A DNA stretch of 64,000 bases from Paenibacillus planticolens (GCF_013141725.1 NZ_WHNZ01000041.1:85756-149755), one strand, 5' to 3'. Counted from the first letter of the stretch, positions 16,801 through 24,724 are shown. The notes: a model not told the origin generated them from the sequence alone. Numbers and translations are program-made.

Positions 16801-17559
16801 ACCCCCGCTGGTGTTCGTCACGGTATAGGTGTAGGTTAATCCAAGCTCCACAGAGGTGTCTGAATAGGCAGCTCCGCTCGTCGTTGCAATTTTGACATAG
16901 TCCGATTGGCCTTCTGATTTCCTGTAAATGCTGTATTCGCTCCCGCTCTGTGCCGCATCCCAGCTAAGCTGCACGCTAGGTACGGGCGTTACGCTCACGC
17001 TGTCAACCTTGACACCCCGCATCACAACGGCAGGCGTGATTTCGATGGCATTTACACGGCCGTCACTCCCGCCAATGTCGAAGTTCATCTGCCCATCCGC
17101 GACAGTTACAACAGCCGTAATGTCCTGAAAGCTGCCGCTGGCGGTATTCGTTGAGCCACGGTTCACACCTTCGATCGTTACTGAGGTCTTATTGGTTGCT
17201 ATCCCATCGCCAGCGGTTAATTTAACGAAATAATCCCCATTTTCCATATCGACATTAAAAGAAAAGCTTTTATCAATAACAAAATCTCTTAAAATATCGC
17301 TATAAGCAGCCCCCCGGTCCCGACTGGCTATTACTTTGCTCAGCCCGTATCCGAGTGCGGAGGTGTACAACGTCGATTCGGAGATGCGCGTGTACCCGGA
17401 AGCTACAGGGCTTGTCGCCGTTCCAAAATCAAACAGATAGGCATGCGGAGCGGCATGGCCAGTCTCGGGAAGCAGCGCTGCGCTTGAAAACACGGTACAT
17501 GCCATCGTTGCGCTTAGCAAGAGTGGAAACATTTTTCTCATTTTCATTGTCGCGTTCAT
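13831..17559 (-). CDS. Secreted rhamnogalacturonan lyase (PL11) with Fn3, cohesin-like and dockerin modules
   Basis: 1242 residues. Signal peptide about 1-36; a beta-sandwich carbohydrate-binding-like domain 40-180; two fibronectin type III domains 185-355; PL11 catalytic propeller about 366-965; cohesin-like domain about 967-1105; FIVAR-like helical hairpin 1106-1185; dockerin 1186-1242. PL11 enzymes cleave the rhamnose-galacturonate backbone of pectin by beta-elimination. Calcium loops such as GDLDGDGQYEY and VYDLDGDGKAEV are visible. The dockerin has two EF-like loops (DVNNSGQVSVGDL, DVNADGVVDILDL). It follows the second lyase by 18 bp. Carrying both cohesin-like and dockerin parts in one chain is unusual. 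Confidence 0.93.
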   Translation of the reverse strand: MNATMKMRKMFPLLLSATMACTVFSSAALLPETGHAAPHAYLFDFGTATSPVASGYTRISESTLYTSALGYGLSKVIASRDRGAAYSDILRDFVIDKSFSFNVDMENGDYFVKLTAGDGIATNKTSVTIEGVNRGSTNTASGSFQDITAVVTVADGQMNFDIGGSDGRVNAIEITPAVVMRGVKVDSVSVTPVPSVQLSWDAAQSGSEYSIYRKSEGQSDYVKIATTSGAAYSDTSVELGLTYTYTVTNTSGGYESPKSDPLTVTVADVSGQKPAVPAHFLVSNATENSVSLGWDTVAGASVYYVYRSVSETGTYSKIAATSELSYVDRSVTTNVPYYYKIAAVSTAGLSDLTPFAVSPVKKIFQRQMERLERGLTAIKVSNGVYVGWRLFGTEPSTISFNLYRDGRKINASPITSSTNFLDSEGTLEATYTVRAVIGGIEQTASGSASVMAKNYLDIPLNKPAGGTTPDGVAYTYSANDVSVGDLDGDGQYEYIVKWDPSNSKDNSQSGYTGNVYIDAYELDGTQLWRIDLGKNIRAGAHYTQFMVYDLDGDGKAEVAMKTADGTIDGAGVVLGNGSADYRNSSGYILSGPEYLSIFEGATGKTLTTTSYEPPRGTVGNWGDTYGNRVDRFLAAIAYLDGEHPSLIMARGYYTRSVLVAYNWRDGQLSKVWTFDSDTPGNGGYAGQGNHNLSVADVDGDGKDEIIYGAMAVDHDGKGLYTTGLGHGDAMHLSDLDPDRPGYEVFQVHEEKPSRAGLEFRDARTGELIWGKPTTYDVGRGLSADIDPRYKGAESWAIDAGGWNSTSGGLYDVKGNEISTHIPPANFAIWWDGDLQRELLDHTYNDKTLTGVGNILKWDYENSRVVTLLTAEGTFSNNGTKGNPGLQADLFGDWREEAIWRLEDSSALRIYMTTDVTDYRFYTLMHDPVYRLGVARENTAYNQPPHVGYYLGGGMTMPPMPNITVPAGDAQEAGVTLNGGSTLKPGETISLKYGLTGITEPIIAQNVSFTYDPDYFEYVSVTGLQEGVSVVGNVYSLPGKVRIILASLGTDYGVTGSSELVSLQLRAKAVSSTVDTHVYSSAQVANAEGVETTFQSVSKPITIQYADLSSLNALIGTAETSYAQAVEGIGQGEYPVGSKAALEAAIAKAKAVQANPNVTQAEITQAVAELNAALSAFQASVNTSHAYDVNNSGQVSVGDLAFIAAHYGQTSADPNWNSKADVNADGVVDILDLSAVASYILNE

Positions 17560-17577
17560 CTACCTTTCGTTAGCAGC

Positions 17578-20500
17578 TTACAAGTCATCCCCCATAATTA
17601 AACGAGCCAGTATAGAAAGATCCACAATATCGATCATTTTATCGTTATTGAGGTCATATTTCTTCCACTCATTCCAATCCATGTCAGCTTGCGATTTGCC
17701 GTATGCTTTGACCATAAGCGCCAAGTCGCCGATGGTTGTTTTGCCATCGTTTGTGTAGTCGCCAACAATGCTTGTAACAACACTGTTACGGAAAGTCTGC
17801 AATTTAGCGGAAAGCTCGGCAATTGCTTGATTAATGAGCTCTTGTCCGATGGTCGGATCATTGGCTGCTTGAGTCGCTTTATCGATAGCCGCCTGCAGGA
17901 TCGCTTTGGAACCGGCTGGATATTGTCCGATTTGACCGCCCTCAACAGCGGCGTTTATCACACCCTGCGCTTCTGCGATCAAGGCATTCAACTGCGTTTT
18001 GTCTCCGGAGCCGATTTGTACGGCATACGAACTGCCCTGCAGCTGCTGCTCTGCGCCTTCTCTGTCGGCAACGGTCAGCGCAGAGACGGATGCAGTGCCA
18101 ACCCCGGATTGCACGGAGGCTTTGGCCGTCAAGGCAATGCTGAACAACGGGCCGTTCGGACGCGCTTGTTTGTCTCCGAAATGAACGCCAAGAATACGAA
18201 TCTTGCCAGGCGTTATTTTATAATCAAGCACTTTAAAAGTGTCTGCATCCAAAGAAACAGGAGGTGCATTGACGATATCCAACTTCGACGTATCCACATT
18301 AATCGTGATATCTTCCGCTAAAACCTCCGAGGATACATATTCTAAACCATAAGTAACGTTGAACGATTGACCCGGAGCGACAGCGTCAGGACCGCTTAAA
18401 GATCCGCCTGCCACAAAAGGCTTCATGTTCGGAATCGGAACCTTGGACCAATCCGTGTCAGAGGCAAAATAAAAACTTGTATACGCCGGTTGATTGTACG
18501 CCGTGTTCTGTCTGGCAATTTCAACGCGATACTGCGGATCGTGCATCAATGTATACAGCTTGCGATTCGTTTCTTCTGTGCTCATATAGATCCGGATAGC
18601 CGAACTGTCTGTCTTCCTTACGAGCAATTCCTCTCTCCAATCGCCGAAAATGTCGGCAACCAGCGACGGATTCCCTTTGGTGGAGTTATTCGTCGTTGTC
18701 CCTGTAGCCGTCAGCGCTCTCGCACCTCCCCACACATCAATCGTCGGTGTTGAGCCTTCCGCACCGTTCACAATTTGCGTGGTCATGTTGCCCGCCCATT
18801 TAATGCTCATATTTGTGCCTGGCATAGAAGTTCCAAGCGTCGTGCCATTGGCCATGCGCAGTGCAGTGGCCCATGTTTCGATACCTCTTTTGGTCGTATC
18901 GACATCCCCGATCATGCCACGGCCTGTGTCTTTTCCTGTATAGGCGCCATAGATGGTTTCCCCTGTTTTCGCATCACGCAAGGAATAGCCGTAAGGCACG
19001 CTTGTTGCACCCTCATGGACCATGAAAATTTCCAAGCCTGGACGATCAGGGTCAATGTCAGTGACATGAAGCGCATCCCCATGGCCGAGAAGCGCATAAG
19101 TGCCTGCATTCGGTCCTGTGGAGATCGTATCGCCTGAGCTGTATAATAATGTGCCATCATGATCAATCGTCGAGGACCCATATACGATTTCTTGTTTGCC
19201 GTCGCCGTCCACATCAGCGCTGCTCAAAGAGTGAGCTCCCTGCGTGGTGAGTGATGCGTAAGCAGGATTTGAGCCCGGTCTGCCGTGTGGAGAGTCATTG
19301 AACGGGTTGGTCATTTTCACCCATCCGCTGTCAACGAACCAATACTCCTCCAAGTGCTTGCCGTTCCAGCGGTAAGATACGATCGTACTTCTGGTGTAAT
19401 AGCCTCTGGCAATAATCGCATACGGATTAGCGCCGTCCAGATAGGAAACGCCTGCAAGGAAACGGTCAACCCGATTGGCCGGTTCAATTCTGGCAAGTGC
19501 ATAATCTCCCCACATGAGTCCGTCGTCTTCACGGCCCGGCTTGTAGTGAATCGTCTCCAGCTCCTTGCCTGTCGCACCTTCAAATACGGTCAAATACTCA
19601 GGACCATCCACAATAAATCCTTCAAATTCACGTAATTTGTTATTCGTGCTGCGGCTAGGGGCATATACGTCCATAAAATAATCCGCTAAAAGCTTGGCAT
19701 CCCCTACGGAAAGCGGATACGCATATTTTTTGGGGATGCCGAAGCATTCCTCCAATGTTTTAGGCCACGAGCCGTTAATCACCTCTGGATGCTTGTCCCA
19801 ATTCATGAACATGCTAACCACGTGATCATAGTAGCCTGCGGCACTCAAACGATAATCGTCGGTGTTCGAGTAACCTGCCGCAAGATCTTCGCCCGGTATC
19901 GTAATGTACTTCGTGGATGTGACATTCCCTTGCGCATCGTAATTACTAATCTTCGTGCCCGGCGCTGTTTTGAACATCATTTCCGCTTTTCCATCGCCAT
20001 CGAAATCATAGACCATGAATTGCGTATAATGTGCGCCCGCCCGAACATTTACCCCAAGATCGATGCGGTACAGAAGCGTCCCGTCAAACTTGTAGCAATC
20101 TACGTATACATTGCCTGTATAGCCTTTTTGGGACACGTCTTTGGAGTTGGAAGGGTCCCATTTGACGAAATATTCGTACTGGCCGTCTCCATCAACATCG
20201 CCAACGCTCATGTCGTTCGCTTTGTACGTATAGGCTTCTCCCGCCGGCGTCACGCCGTCTGCCGGTTTTTTCAAAGGCAAGTCGTAGAAACCGTTGGCCC
20301 ACGGCGTAACGGATGCGCTTTTATCAACTTCTTTTCCGTTTACGACCGCAGCAACGTAGTACTTCGACGAAGATTTGCCTGCGCTGTCGAAATAATTCGT
20401 GCTGCTATCGATCGTCGCAATCTTCACGCCATCTCTATACAGATTGAAGTTTGTCCCTGTTAATCCTGTTGCCGAATAGCCTGTTACCTCATTGCCGAGC

Positions 20501-20715
20501 AGCCGCCAGCTAAGAAACACACCGCTGCCTTTCACAACAGCCGTCAATCCGCGATCCAAATATTCCAGTTGTACTCCTGTTGAGGTTGATGTAGTTACCT
20601 GATTGCTCGACTGCTCATTGGCTGCTGCTGTTCCGACCATGCCGCTGAACAAAACCATACAGCCCGTTGTAATAGTAAGCGCTTTCTTTGCGATGTTGGA
20701 TTTTCTCTTCCCCAT
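17578..20715 (-). CDS. Secreted rhamnogalacturonan lyase (PL11) with cohesin-like and dockerin modules
   Basis: 1045 residues. Signal peptide 1-33 (cleavage near GTAAA), PL11 catalytic domain about 45-770 with GDVDGDGQYEYFVKWDPSN and other DxDxDG loops, cohesin-like domain about 780-905, FIVAR-like helices 905-985, and a dockerin at the end (DYTNDGKTTIGDL, DLNNDKMIDIVDL). It lacks the N-terminal binding and Fn3 domains of its neighbour. It is first in the operon, as yesW/yesX are paired in B. subtilis. A cre-like site lies in codons 10-14 and three phased ATTCG elements sit over the promoter. Confidence 0.93.
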   Translation of the reverse strand: MGKRKSNIAKKALTITTGCMVLFSGMVGTAAANEQSSNQVTTSTSTGVQLEYLDRGLTAVVKGSGVFLSWRLLGNEVTGYSATGLTGTNFNLYRDGVKIATIDSSTNYFDSAGKSSSKYYVAAVVNGKEVDKSASVTPWANGFYDLPLKKPADGVTPAGEAYTYKANDMSVGDVDGDGQYEYFVKWDPSNSKDVSQKGYTGNVYVDCYKFDGTLLYRIDLGVNVRAGAHYTQFMVYDFDGDGKAEMMFKTAPGTKISNYDAQGNVTSTKYITIPGEDLAAGYSNTDDYRLSAAGYYDHVVSMFMNWDKHPEVINGSWPKTLEECFGIPKKYAYPLSVGDAKLLADYFMDVYAPSRSTNNKLREFEGFIVDGPEYLTVFEGATGKELETIHYKPGREDDGLMWGDYALARIEPANRVDRFLAGVSYLDGANPYAIIARGYYTRSTIVSYRWNGKHLEEYWFVDSGWVKMTNPFNDSPHGRPGSNPAYASLTTQGAHSLSSADVDGDGKQEIVYGSSTIDHDGTLLYSSGDTISTGPNAGTYALLGHGDALHVTDIDPDRPGLEIFMVHEGATSVPYGYSLRDAKTGETIYGAYTGKDTGRGMIGDVDTTKRGIETWATALRMANGTTLGTSMPGTNMSIKWAGNMTTQIVNGAEGSTPTIDVWGGARALTATGTTTNNSTKGNPSLVADIFGDWREELLVRKTDSSAIRIYMSTEETNRKLYTLMHDPQYRVEIARQNTAYNQPAYTSFYFASDTDWSKVPIPNMKPFVAGGSLSGPDAVAPGQSFNVTYGLEYVSSEVLAEDITINVDTSKLDIVNAPPVSLDADTFKVLDYKITPGKIRILGVHFGDKQARPNGPLFSIALTAKASVQSGVGTASVSALTVADREGAEQQLQGSSYAVQIGSGDKTQLNALIAEAQGVINAAVEGGQIGQYPAGSKAILQAAIDKATQAANDPTIGQELINQAIAELSAKLQTFRNSVVTSIVGDYTNDGKTTIGDLALMVKAYGKSQADMDWNEWKKYDLNNDKMIDIVDLSILARLIMGDDL
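20674..20687. promoter_or_regulatory. Candidate CcpA cre site inside the start of the PL11 gene
   Basis: AGTAAGCGCTTTCT matches the cre consensus TGWAANCGNTNWCA except at the two outermost bases. It lies 28-41 bp inside the coding region, a position where CcpA can act as a roadblock. Confidence 0.45.
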
Positions 20716-20753
20716 GCTTTAAGTCACCATCCTTATCGGTTATGAATCTTACG

Positions 20754-20778
20754 ATTCGACATAATTCGATACAATTCG
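20754..20778. promoter_or_regulatory. Three ATTCG repeats at exact 10-bp spacing over the PL11 promoter
   Basis: ATTCG starts at 20754, 20764 and 20774 (CGAAT on the coding strand). A possible promoter overlaps them: TTGTAT, 17 bp, TAAGAT on the minus strand. One-turn spacing suggests a response regulator or AraC-type activator. Upstream of 20780, as far as 21085, I see only AT-rich sequence. Confidence 0.45.
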
Positions 20779-21085
20779 TTTCTGGATTTTATGCGCAAGA
20801 TTTTTCTGAGAAGACATTCATTATTTGAAGCATTTCATGCTAAACACCTTGAAAGCACGCCTTACAAGTCCCCTGCGGATATCAGCTCGACACTCATCCT
20901 ATCTGCGCGCTGCAGCCTCCTCTCATCGTTGCTTCGTAACTCCATGATACTCGTCCATGTTTCTCACTACCTCTAAAATGATACATTGTGTATTTTTTAT
21001 TTGCCAAATAAAAAACCGTTATTTTTGTTCAAGAAACAGTTATATTCCCTGAATGTTCGACAGGACAACCTGAGAACGCAAACAC

Positions 21086-21118
21086 AATAAGGACCTAGCC
21101 TGCGGCTAGGTCCTTATT
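21086..21118. terminator. Orphan perfect hairpin, terminator-like
   Basis: AATAAGGACCTAGCC and GGCTAGGTCCTTATT, 15 bp perfect stem with a 3-nt loop, ending TTATTT on the plus strand. No gene ends near it: it is 370 bp upstream of the PL11 gene and 1.3 kb from the glycerate kinase stop codon. A small RNA end or leader attenuator is possible. Confidence 0.5.
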
Positions 21119-21235
21119 TAAACCCATAACGTTTGAGCATGGGGAGGAATTGGACATAGTGCTCCAGCCGTTTCTTGAAATCGTCTGTTCCCTTACCCTG
21201 ATTCGGTTGAAGGAATGGTATGTCTCATCACGCTT

Positions 21236-21412
21236 CGGACACAACAGCCGTTATCTTCGCGAAAAGCGTCGTATTTCTCTTCTATCGGACACCAGAGACT
21301 GTATTTGCCGATTTCGAGGCGAAATCAGTCCCCAAATGAGCAAGTAACAGCGCTGGTGTCCGCTGCTTGTTCGAGGAGGTCTTTTTCCATCGAATAAGGG
21401 GCTCTCTGTCCG
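21236..21412. repeat. Four-block intergenic repeat, family F4
   Basis: Forward blocks CGGACACAACAGCCGTTATC at 21236 and CGGACACCAGAGACTGTATT at 21286 (50 bp apart), and inverted blocks ending GTCCG at 21362 and 21412 (50 bp apart). Read on the minus strand, the third block is CGGACACCAGCGCTGTTACT. Total 177 bp. The block consensus resembles that of family F3 at 24736. Confidence 0.75.
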
Positions 21413-21566
21413 GCTTGTAAATCCAATCCTTCCATCCTAATGATGGATAATATCCCAAACATGTGCCTCGCCTTTAAAAGGGAATTCCATTCCTTTATTT
21501 GAGCAAAAGCAGTAATTGTGGGTCCTCTGGTTTTTACTTCTCTACTCTCTACTCTCTACTTCTCTT

Positions 21567-21620
21567 ACTTCTACTTCTACTTCTACTTCTACTTCTACTT
21601 CTACTTCTACTTCTACTTCT
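21567..21620. repeat. Hexanucleotide microsatellite (ACTTCT)x9
   Basis: Nine perfect tandem copies of ACTTCT (54 bp), preceded by degenerate TCTACTC copies from about 21540. No supported gene spans it; the Leu- or Tyr-rich frames across it are produced by the repeat itself. Confidence 0.95.
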
Positions 21621-21698
21621 TGTACACCCTTGTTATACTCCGGATGCACTTCACCTTCGCATGCTTGGTACCAGCTCAACTTGAAATCCGCTTACTGA

Positions 21699-21877
21699 GG
21701 GAACTCTATTCCCTTATTTCAGTGAAAAGCGGAATTTCGGGCGCCCGAGGGGATCTACAGGGTCTTATTTCACCTCAATGATCTAACAATCTGCTCGCAT
21801 TGGTGGAATAGCGGAACCTAGTTCCCATTCCCTTGCGAAAAGGGCTTTTTCTAGCCAAATAGCGCCCTGTAGTTCCC
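21699..21877. repeat. Four-block intergenic repeat, family F1, copy b
   Basis: Forward blocks at 21699 (GGGAACTCTATTCCCTTATT) and 21750 (GGGATCTACAGGGTCTTATT), and inverted blocks ending GTTCCC at 21826 and 21877. Both pairs are spaced 51 bp; total 179 bp. It lies in the repeat island, not next to a gene. Confidence 0.85.
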
Positions 21878-22097
21878 ACTTTCAACGAGGTATGAAAATT
21901 CGCCGTCCCTACGTGATATAAGTAATAATCTTGGCTCGCCAAACACCTCATAACCTTAGCCTGCTGCTAGTATCTCTAACTTTTTGTGCTCAGAGATAAA
22001 TAGGCAAGCTATCTGTGTTTATTCCATCTAATTTCGAGGTATCCGCTTAGATAAGACCTAATCTAAAACGTAGAATTGCTTATATGCAAAAAAAATC

Positions 22098-22132
22098 TGC
22101 CCAACCTCAGCACAGCCGCGGAAAGTTAGGCA
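22098..22132 (-). terminator. Possible terminator of the glycerate kinase operon
   Basis: On the minus strand TGCCTAAC pairs with GTTGGGCA (one G-T pair) and is followed by eight T. It lies 330 bp after the stop codon at 22460, beyond the palindrome array at 22211-22394. Confidence 0.45.
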
Positions 22133-22210
22133 AACTTTTGTTCTTAGTAGATTCAGGTTATCATTCGTAATCATGACATTTCATTAACTTACAGGTGACC
22201 ATTACACCTA

Positions 22211-22394
22211 CGTTGTACTTTGTACAACGAATTGGGTGCTTTTCAAAGCCAAACTAACTCTTCATTGTATAAAATACAATGATTTTCCTCAAATGTGCCA
22301 AATACCCTGCCACAAGGATCAAATGGTTGCACAAAATGCAACGAAGCCTCCTGCCGAAGCGTAAACAGGCGCAAATGATTGCACAAAGTGCAAC
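22211..22394. repeat. Array of four 17-19 bp palindromes at helical spacing (family F5)
   Basis: CGTTGTAC-TTT-GTACAACG, CATTGTAT-AAA-ATACAATG, GTTGCA-CAAAA-TGCAAC and TTGCAC-AAA-GTGCAA, centred at 22220, 22272, 22334 and 22386. Spacings are 52, 62 and 52 bp, close to 5, 6 and 5 helical turns. The array starts 66 bp beyond the glycerate kinase stop codon. Sequences differ between palindromes but the type TTGYA...TRCAA is kept. Confidence 0.85.
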
Positions 22395-22459
22395 ATGAGC
22401 GCCAGAAAACCAACTTCAGCTGCATGTCAACCCCAACCGTTTCCCCTCGTCCGTCCATT

Positions 22460-23602
22460 TTATCTCTGCCCCAAAGAAGCAAGATAAGTCCGCATCACAT
22501 GCTCCGCTTTTTGCGTCAGAAGCTCAGCGGTCCTGTCCATCGCCTCCTGCAGCGACATCGGCCCGTTCACGATACTATGGATGCTCGTAATGCCATGCTC
22601 GAGGAGGATTTCCACGCCTTGTCCGATAGAACCGCTCAGTACAACAACAGGTACGCCCTTCTTCTGAGCAGCCTGGGCGATGCCCATAGGAGCTTTGCCG
22701 GAAGCGGTTTGAGCATCTGTCCGGCCTTCTCCCGTAAACACAAGCGAGGCACTTTGCAGATGCTGATAAAAATTGCACGTTTCCATGACAATCTCAACAC
22801 CGCGCCGCATTTCGGAGGGAAAGAATGCTTGAAATGCGCCTCCCAGTCCACCTGCCGCCCCTGCGCCAGGCAGATTGTGAACGGCGATGCCCGTATGAGC
22901 CTCCATAAGATCCGCCCAATGAAGGAGCGCCTTATCAAGTTCTTCGACCATCTCGGGGGTCGCACCCTTCTGCGGTCCGAACACATAGGACGCTCCTTGC
23001 GGACCAATGAAGGGGTTCACCACATCAGATGCAATCGTGAAAGACGATTGTGCAATTCGCACATCCCAATCAGCGGCATCAATGCGGCTAATTTGTGTAA
23101 GACCTTGCGCCCCATGCGGGACAGGATGCCCGTCTGCATCCAAAAGCCCTAACCCGAGCGCTTGGAGCATTCCACTGCCTCCATCATTGGTTGCACTGCC
23201 GCCGAGCGCCAAAATAAACTTGCGATACCCGCTATCCAGCGCATGCTTAATGAGCTGCCCCGTTCCGTAGGTCGTCGCTAGCCAAGGATTTCTCTGCTCC
23301 TCACGGATCAAAATGAGCCCGGAAGCCGCTGCCATCTCAATGACACAAGTTTTTTGGTCACCGAGAACACCGTATTCGGCAGTCACCTCATCCAACAGAG
23401 GGCCGCGAACAGGAACTTGGATTGTGGTCCCCTGCGTCGCGCCGATCAGACTATCGACCGTTCCTTCCCCGCCGTCAGCCATAGGCACGAGCACGGTTTC
23501 CGCGTCGGGAGCCGCCTTTCGAATGCCTCGCTCGATCGCAAGAGCGGCCTCTTTTGCGCTTAAACTGCCCTTAAATGAATCAGGCGCTATGACAATTTTC
23601 AC
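22460..23602 (-). CDS. Glycerate kinase (GarK/GlxK family)
   Basis: 380-residue cytosolic kinase that phosphorylates D-glycerate to 2-phosphoglycerate. The N-terminus MKIVIAPDSFKGSLSAKEAA and the motifs VPMADGGEGTVDSL and GGSATNDGGSGMLQALG are diagnostic for the type-1 glycerate kinase family. The start is GTG after GAGGGG. It follows the reductase gene by 31 bp; together they take tartronate semialdehyde to glycolysis. Confidence 0.95.
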   Translation of the reverse strand: MKIVIAPDSFKGSLSAKEAALAIERGIRKAAPDAETVLVPMADGGEGTVDSLIGATQGTTIQVPVRGPLLDEVTAEYGVLGDQKTCVIEMAAASGLILIREEQRNPWLATTYGTGQLIKHALDSGYRKFILALGGSATNDGGSGMLQALGLGLLDADGHPVPHGAQGLTQISRIDAADWDVRIAQSSFTIASDVVNPFIGPQGASYVFGPQKGATPEMVEELDKALLHWADLMEAHTGIAVHNLPGAGAAGGLGGAFQAFFPSEMRRGVEIVMETCNFYQHLQSASLVFTGEGRTDAQTASGKAPMGIAQAAQKKGVPVVVLSGSIGQGVEILLEHGITSIHSIVNGPMSLQEAMDRTAELLTQKAEHVMRTYLASLGQR

Positions 23603-23633
23603 AGAACGTCCCCTCGATCCCGGTCACATTTGA

Positions 23634-24518
23634 TTAAAGTCTGCTGATCAGTTTATATAACGCATGCGTACCGCTGTCTTCCTCACCGCTCGCAGCCAAT
23701 TGCTCGTAGAGCGATTCAGCCAAAGCAAGTCCTGGCAGCTTCGCATTCATTTCTTCAGCCGATTGAAGCGCGATTTTCATATCTTTAATAAAATGTTTGA
23801 CATAAAAACCAGGCGCGAAATTTCCGGCGATCATCCGGGGTGCCAGGTTGCTTAATGACCAGCTGCCTGCGGCGCCTGACTCAATGCTTTTCAGCACCGT
23901 AGCTGGATCCAGCCCTGATTTTTCCGCGTAGACAAGCGCTTCGACCACCCCCATCATATTGCTGGCAATTGCGATTTGATTGCACATTTTGGTATGCTGG
24001 CCTGCGCCTGCTTCCCCTTGATAGACGATGTTCGTACCTAACTTTTGAAACAATGGCAGTACCGCATCAAAAGCTTCGCGCGAGCCCCCCACCATAATCG
24101 ACAGTCTCGCTTCTTTCGCCCCAACATCTCCGCCGGAAACCGGCGCATCGAGCGCATACACCCCGCGGGAACGGGCCTCATCTTCAATCCGCTGGGCAAG
24201 CTTCGGGGAGGACGTTGTCATGTCTACGACATAGCTGCCTGGCTTGGCGTTCGACAGAATCCCATTTTCGCCTAAATAAATTTCTTCTACGTCGCTTGGG
24301 AAACCAACCATTGTAAGAATAACATCACACTGCTGCGCTAAACTCCCGGGAGTTTCTGACCAATGGGCACCTCGATCAATGAGCTCCTGCGCTTTGGATT
24401 TTGTCCTTGAAAACAGGTGAACCTGATAGCCTGCCTGCATAAGATGGCCTGCCATACTTTTGCCCATGACGCCAGTTCCTATAAATCCAACAACGGTTTG
24501 TGCCGGATGAATGACCAC
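23634..24518 (-). CDS. Beta-hydroxyacid dehydrogenase, probably tartronate semialdehyde reductase
   Basis: About 294 residues. The N-terminal NAD(P) motif GFIGTGVMGKSMAGHL, the substrate motif DAPVSGGDVGAKEARL and the catalytic-lysine segment GAGQHTKMCNQ are those of the HIBADH/GarR family. With glycerate kinase downstream, 2-hydroxy-3-oxopropionate (tartronate semialdehyde) is the likeliest substrate; 3-hydroxyisobutyrate is an alternative. The start is taken at the GTG 8 bp after AAAGGTGG; an upstream GTG at 24530 overlaps the ribosome site. Confidence 0.9.
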   Translation of the reverse strand: MVIHPAQTVVGFIGTGVMGKSMAGHLMQAGYQVHLFSRTKSKAQELIDRGAHWSETPGSLAQQCDVILTMVGFPSDVEEIYLGENGILSNAKPGSYVVDMTTSSPKLAQRIEDEARSRGVYALDAPVSGGDVGAKEARLSIMVGGSREAFDAVLPLFQKLGTNIVYQGEAGAGQHTKMCNQIAIASNMMGVVEALVYAEKSGLDPATVLKSIESGAAGSWSLSNLAPRMIAGNFAPGFYVKHFIKDMKIALQSAEEMNAKLPGLALAESLYEQLAASGEEDSGTHALYKLISRL

Positions 24519-24687
24519 ACATAAAACCACCTTTCAAAATTCAACATGTTCTTTGTTGCCCGAAATGATGCCATTTTCAGCCAATACTCCTAACTTAACA
24601 TCCTCTTCAGGCGAGGTCAATGTAAGGTGTACAGCATACGCCACTGCAGTCCAAGCACCCTATCGCGAAAAATGGCGTCATGAAGAA

Positions 24688-24724
24688 AAAACCGCTTCGA
24701 TACAGGGTATCGGGCGGCTTTTTG
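24688..24724 (-). terminator. Probable terminator of the beta-galactosidase transcript
   Basis: CCGC..CGATAC pairs with GTATCG..GCGG, with T runs at both ends. No gene ends nearer on the minus strand than the beta-galactosidase (24991); the F3 repeat lies between. Confidence 0.65.

Noticed and set aside
21499..21781. Three overlapping plus-strand frames rich in Leu, Ser/Thr or Tyr/Phe
   Set aside because: They are produced by the ACTTCT microsatellite being open in all frames; no ribosome site or conserved sequence.
24531..24687. Possible small gene between the reductase and the terminator
   Set aside because: A 75-codon plus-strand frame (24511-24738) has no ribosome site and runs through the terminator hairpin.
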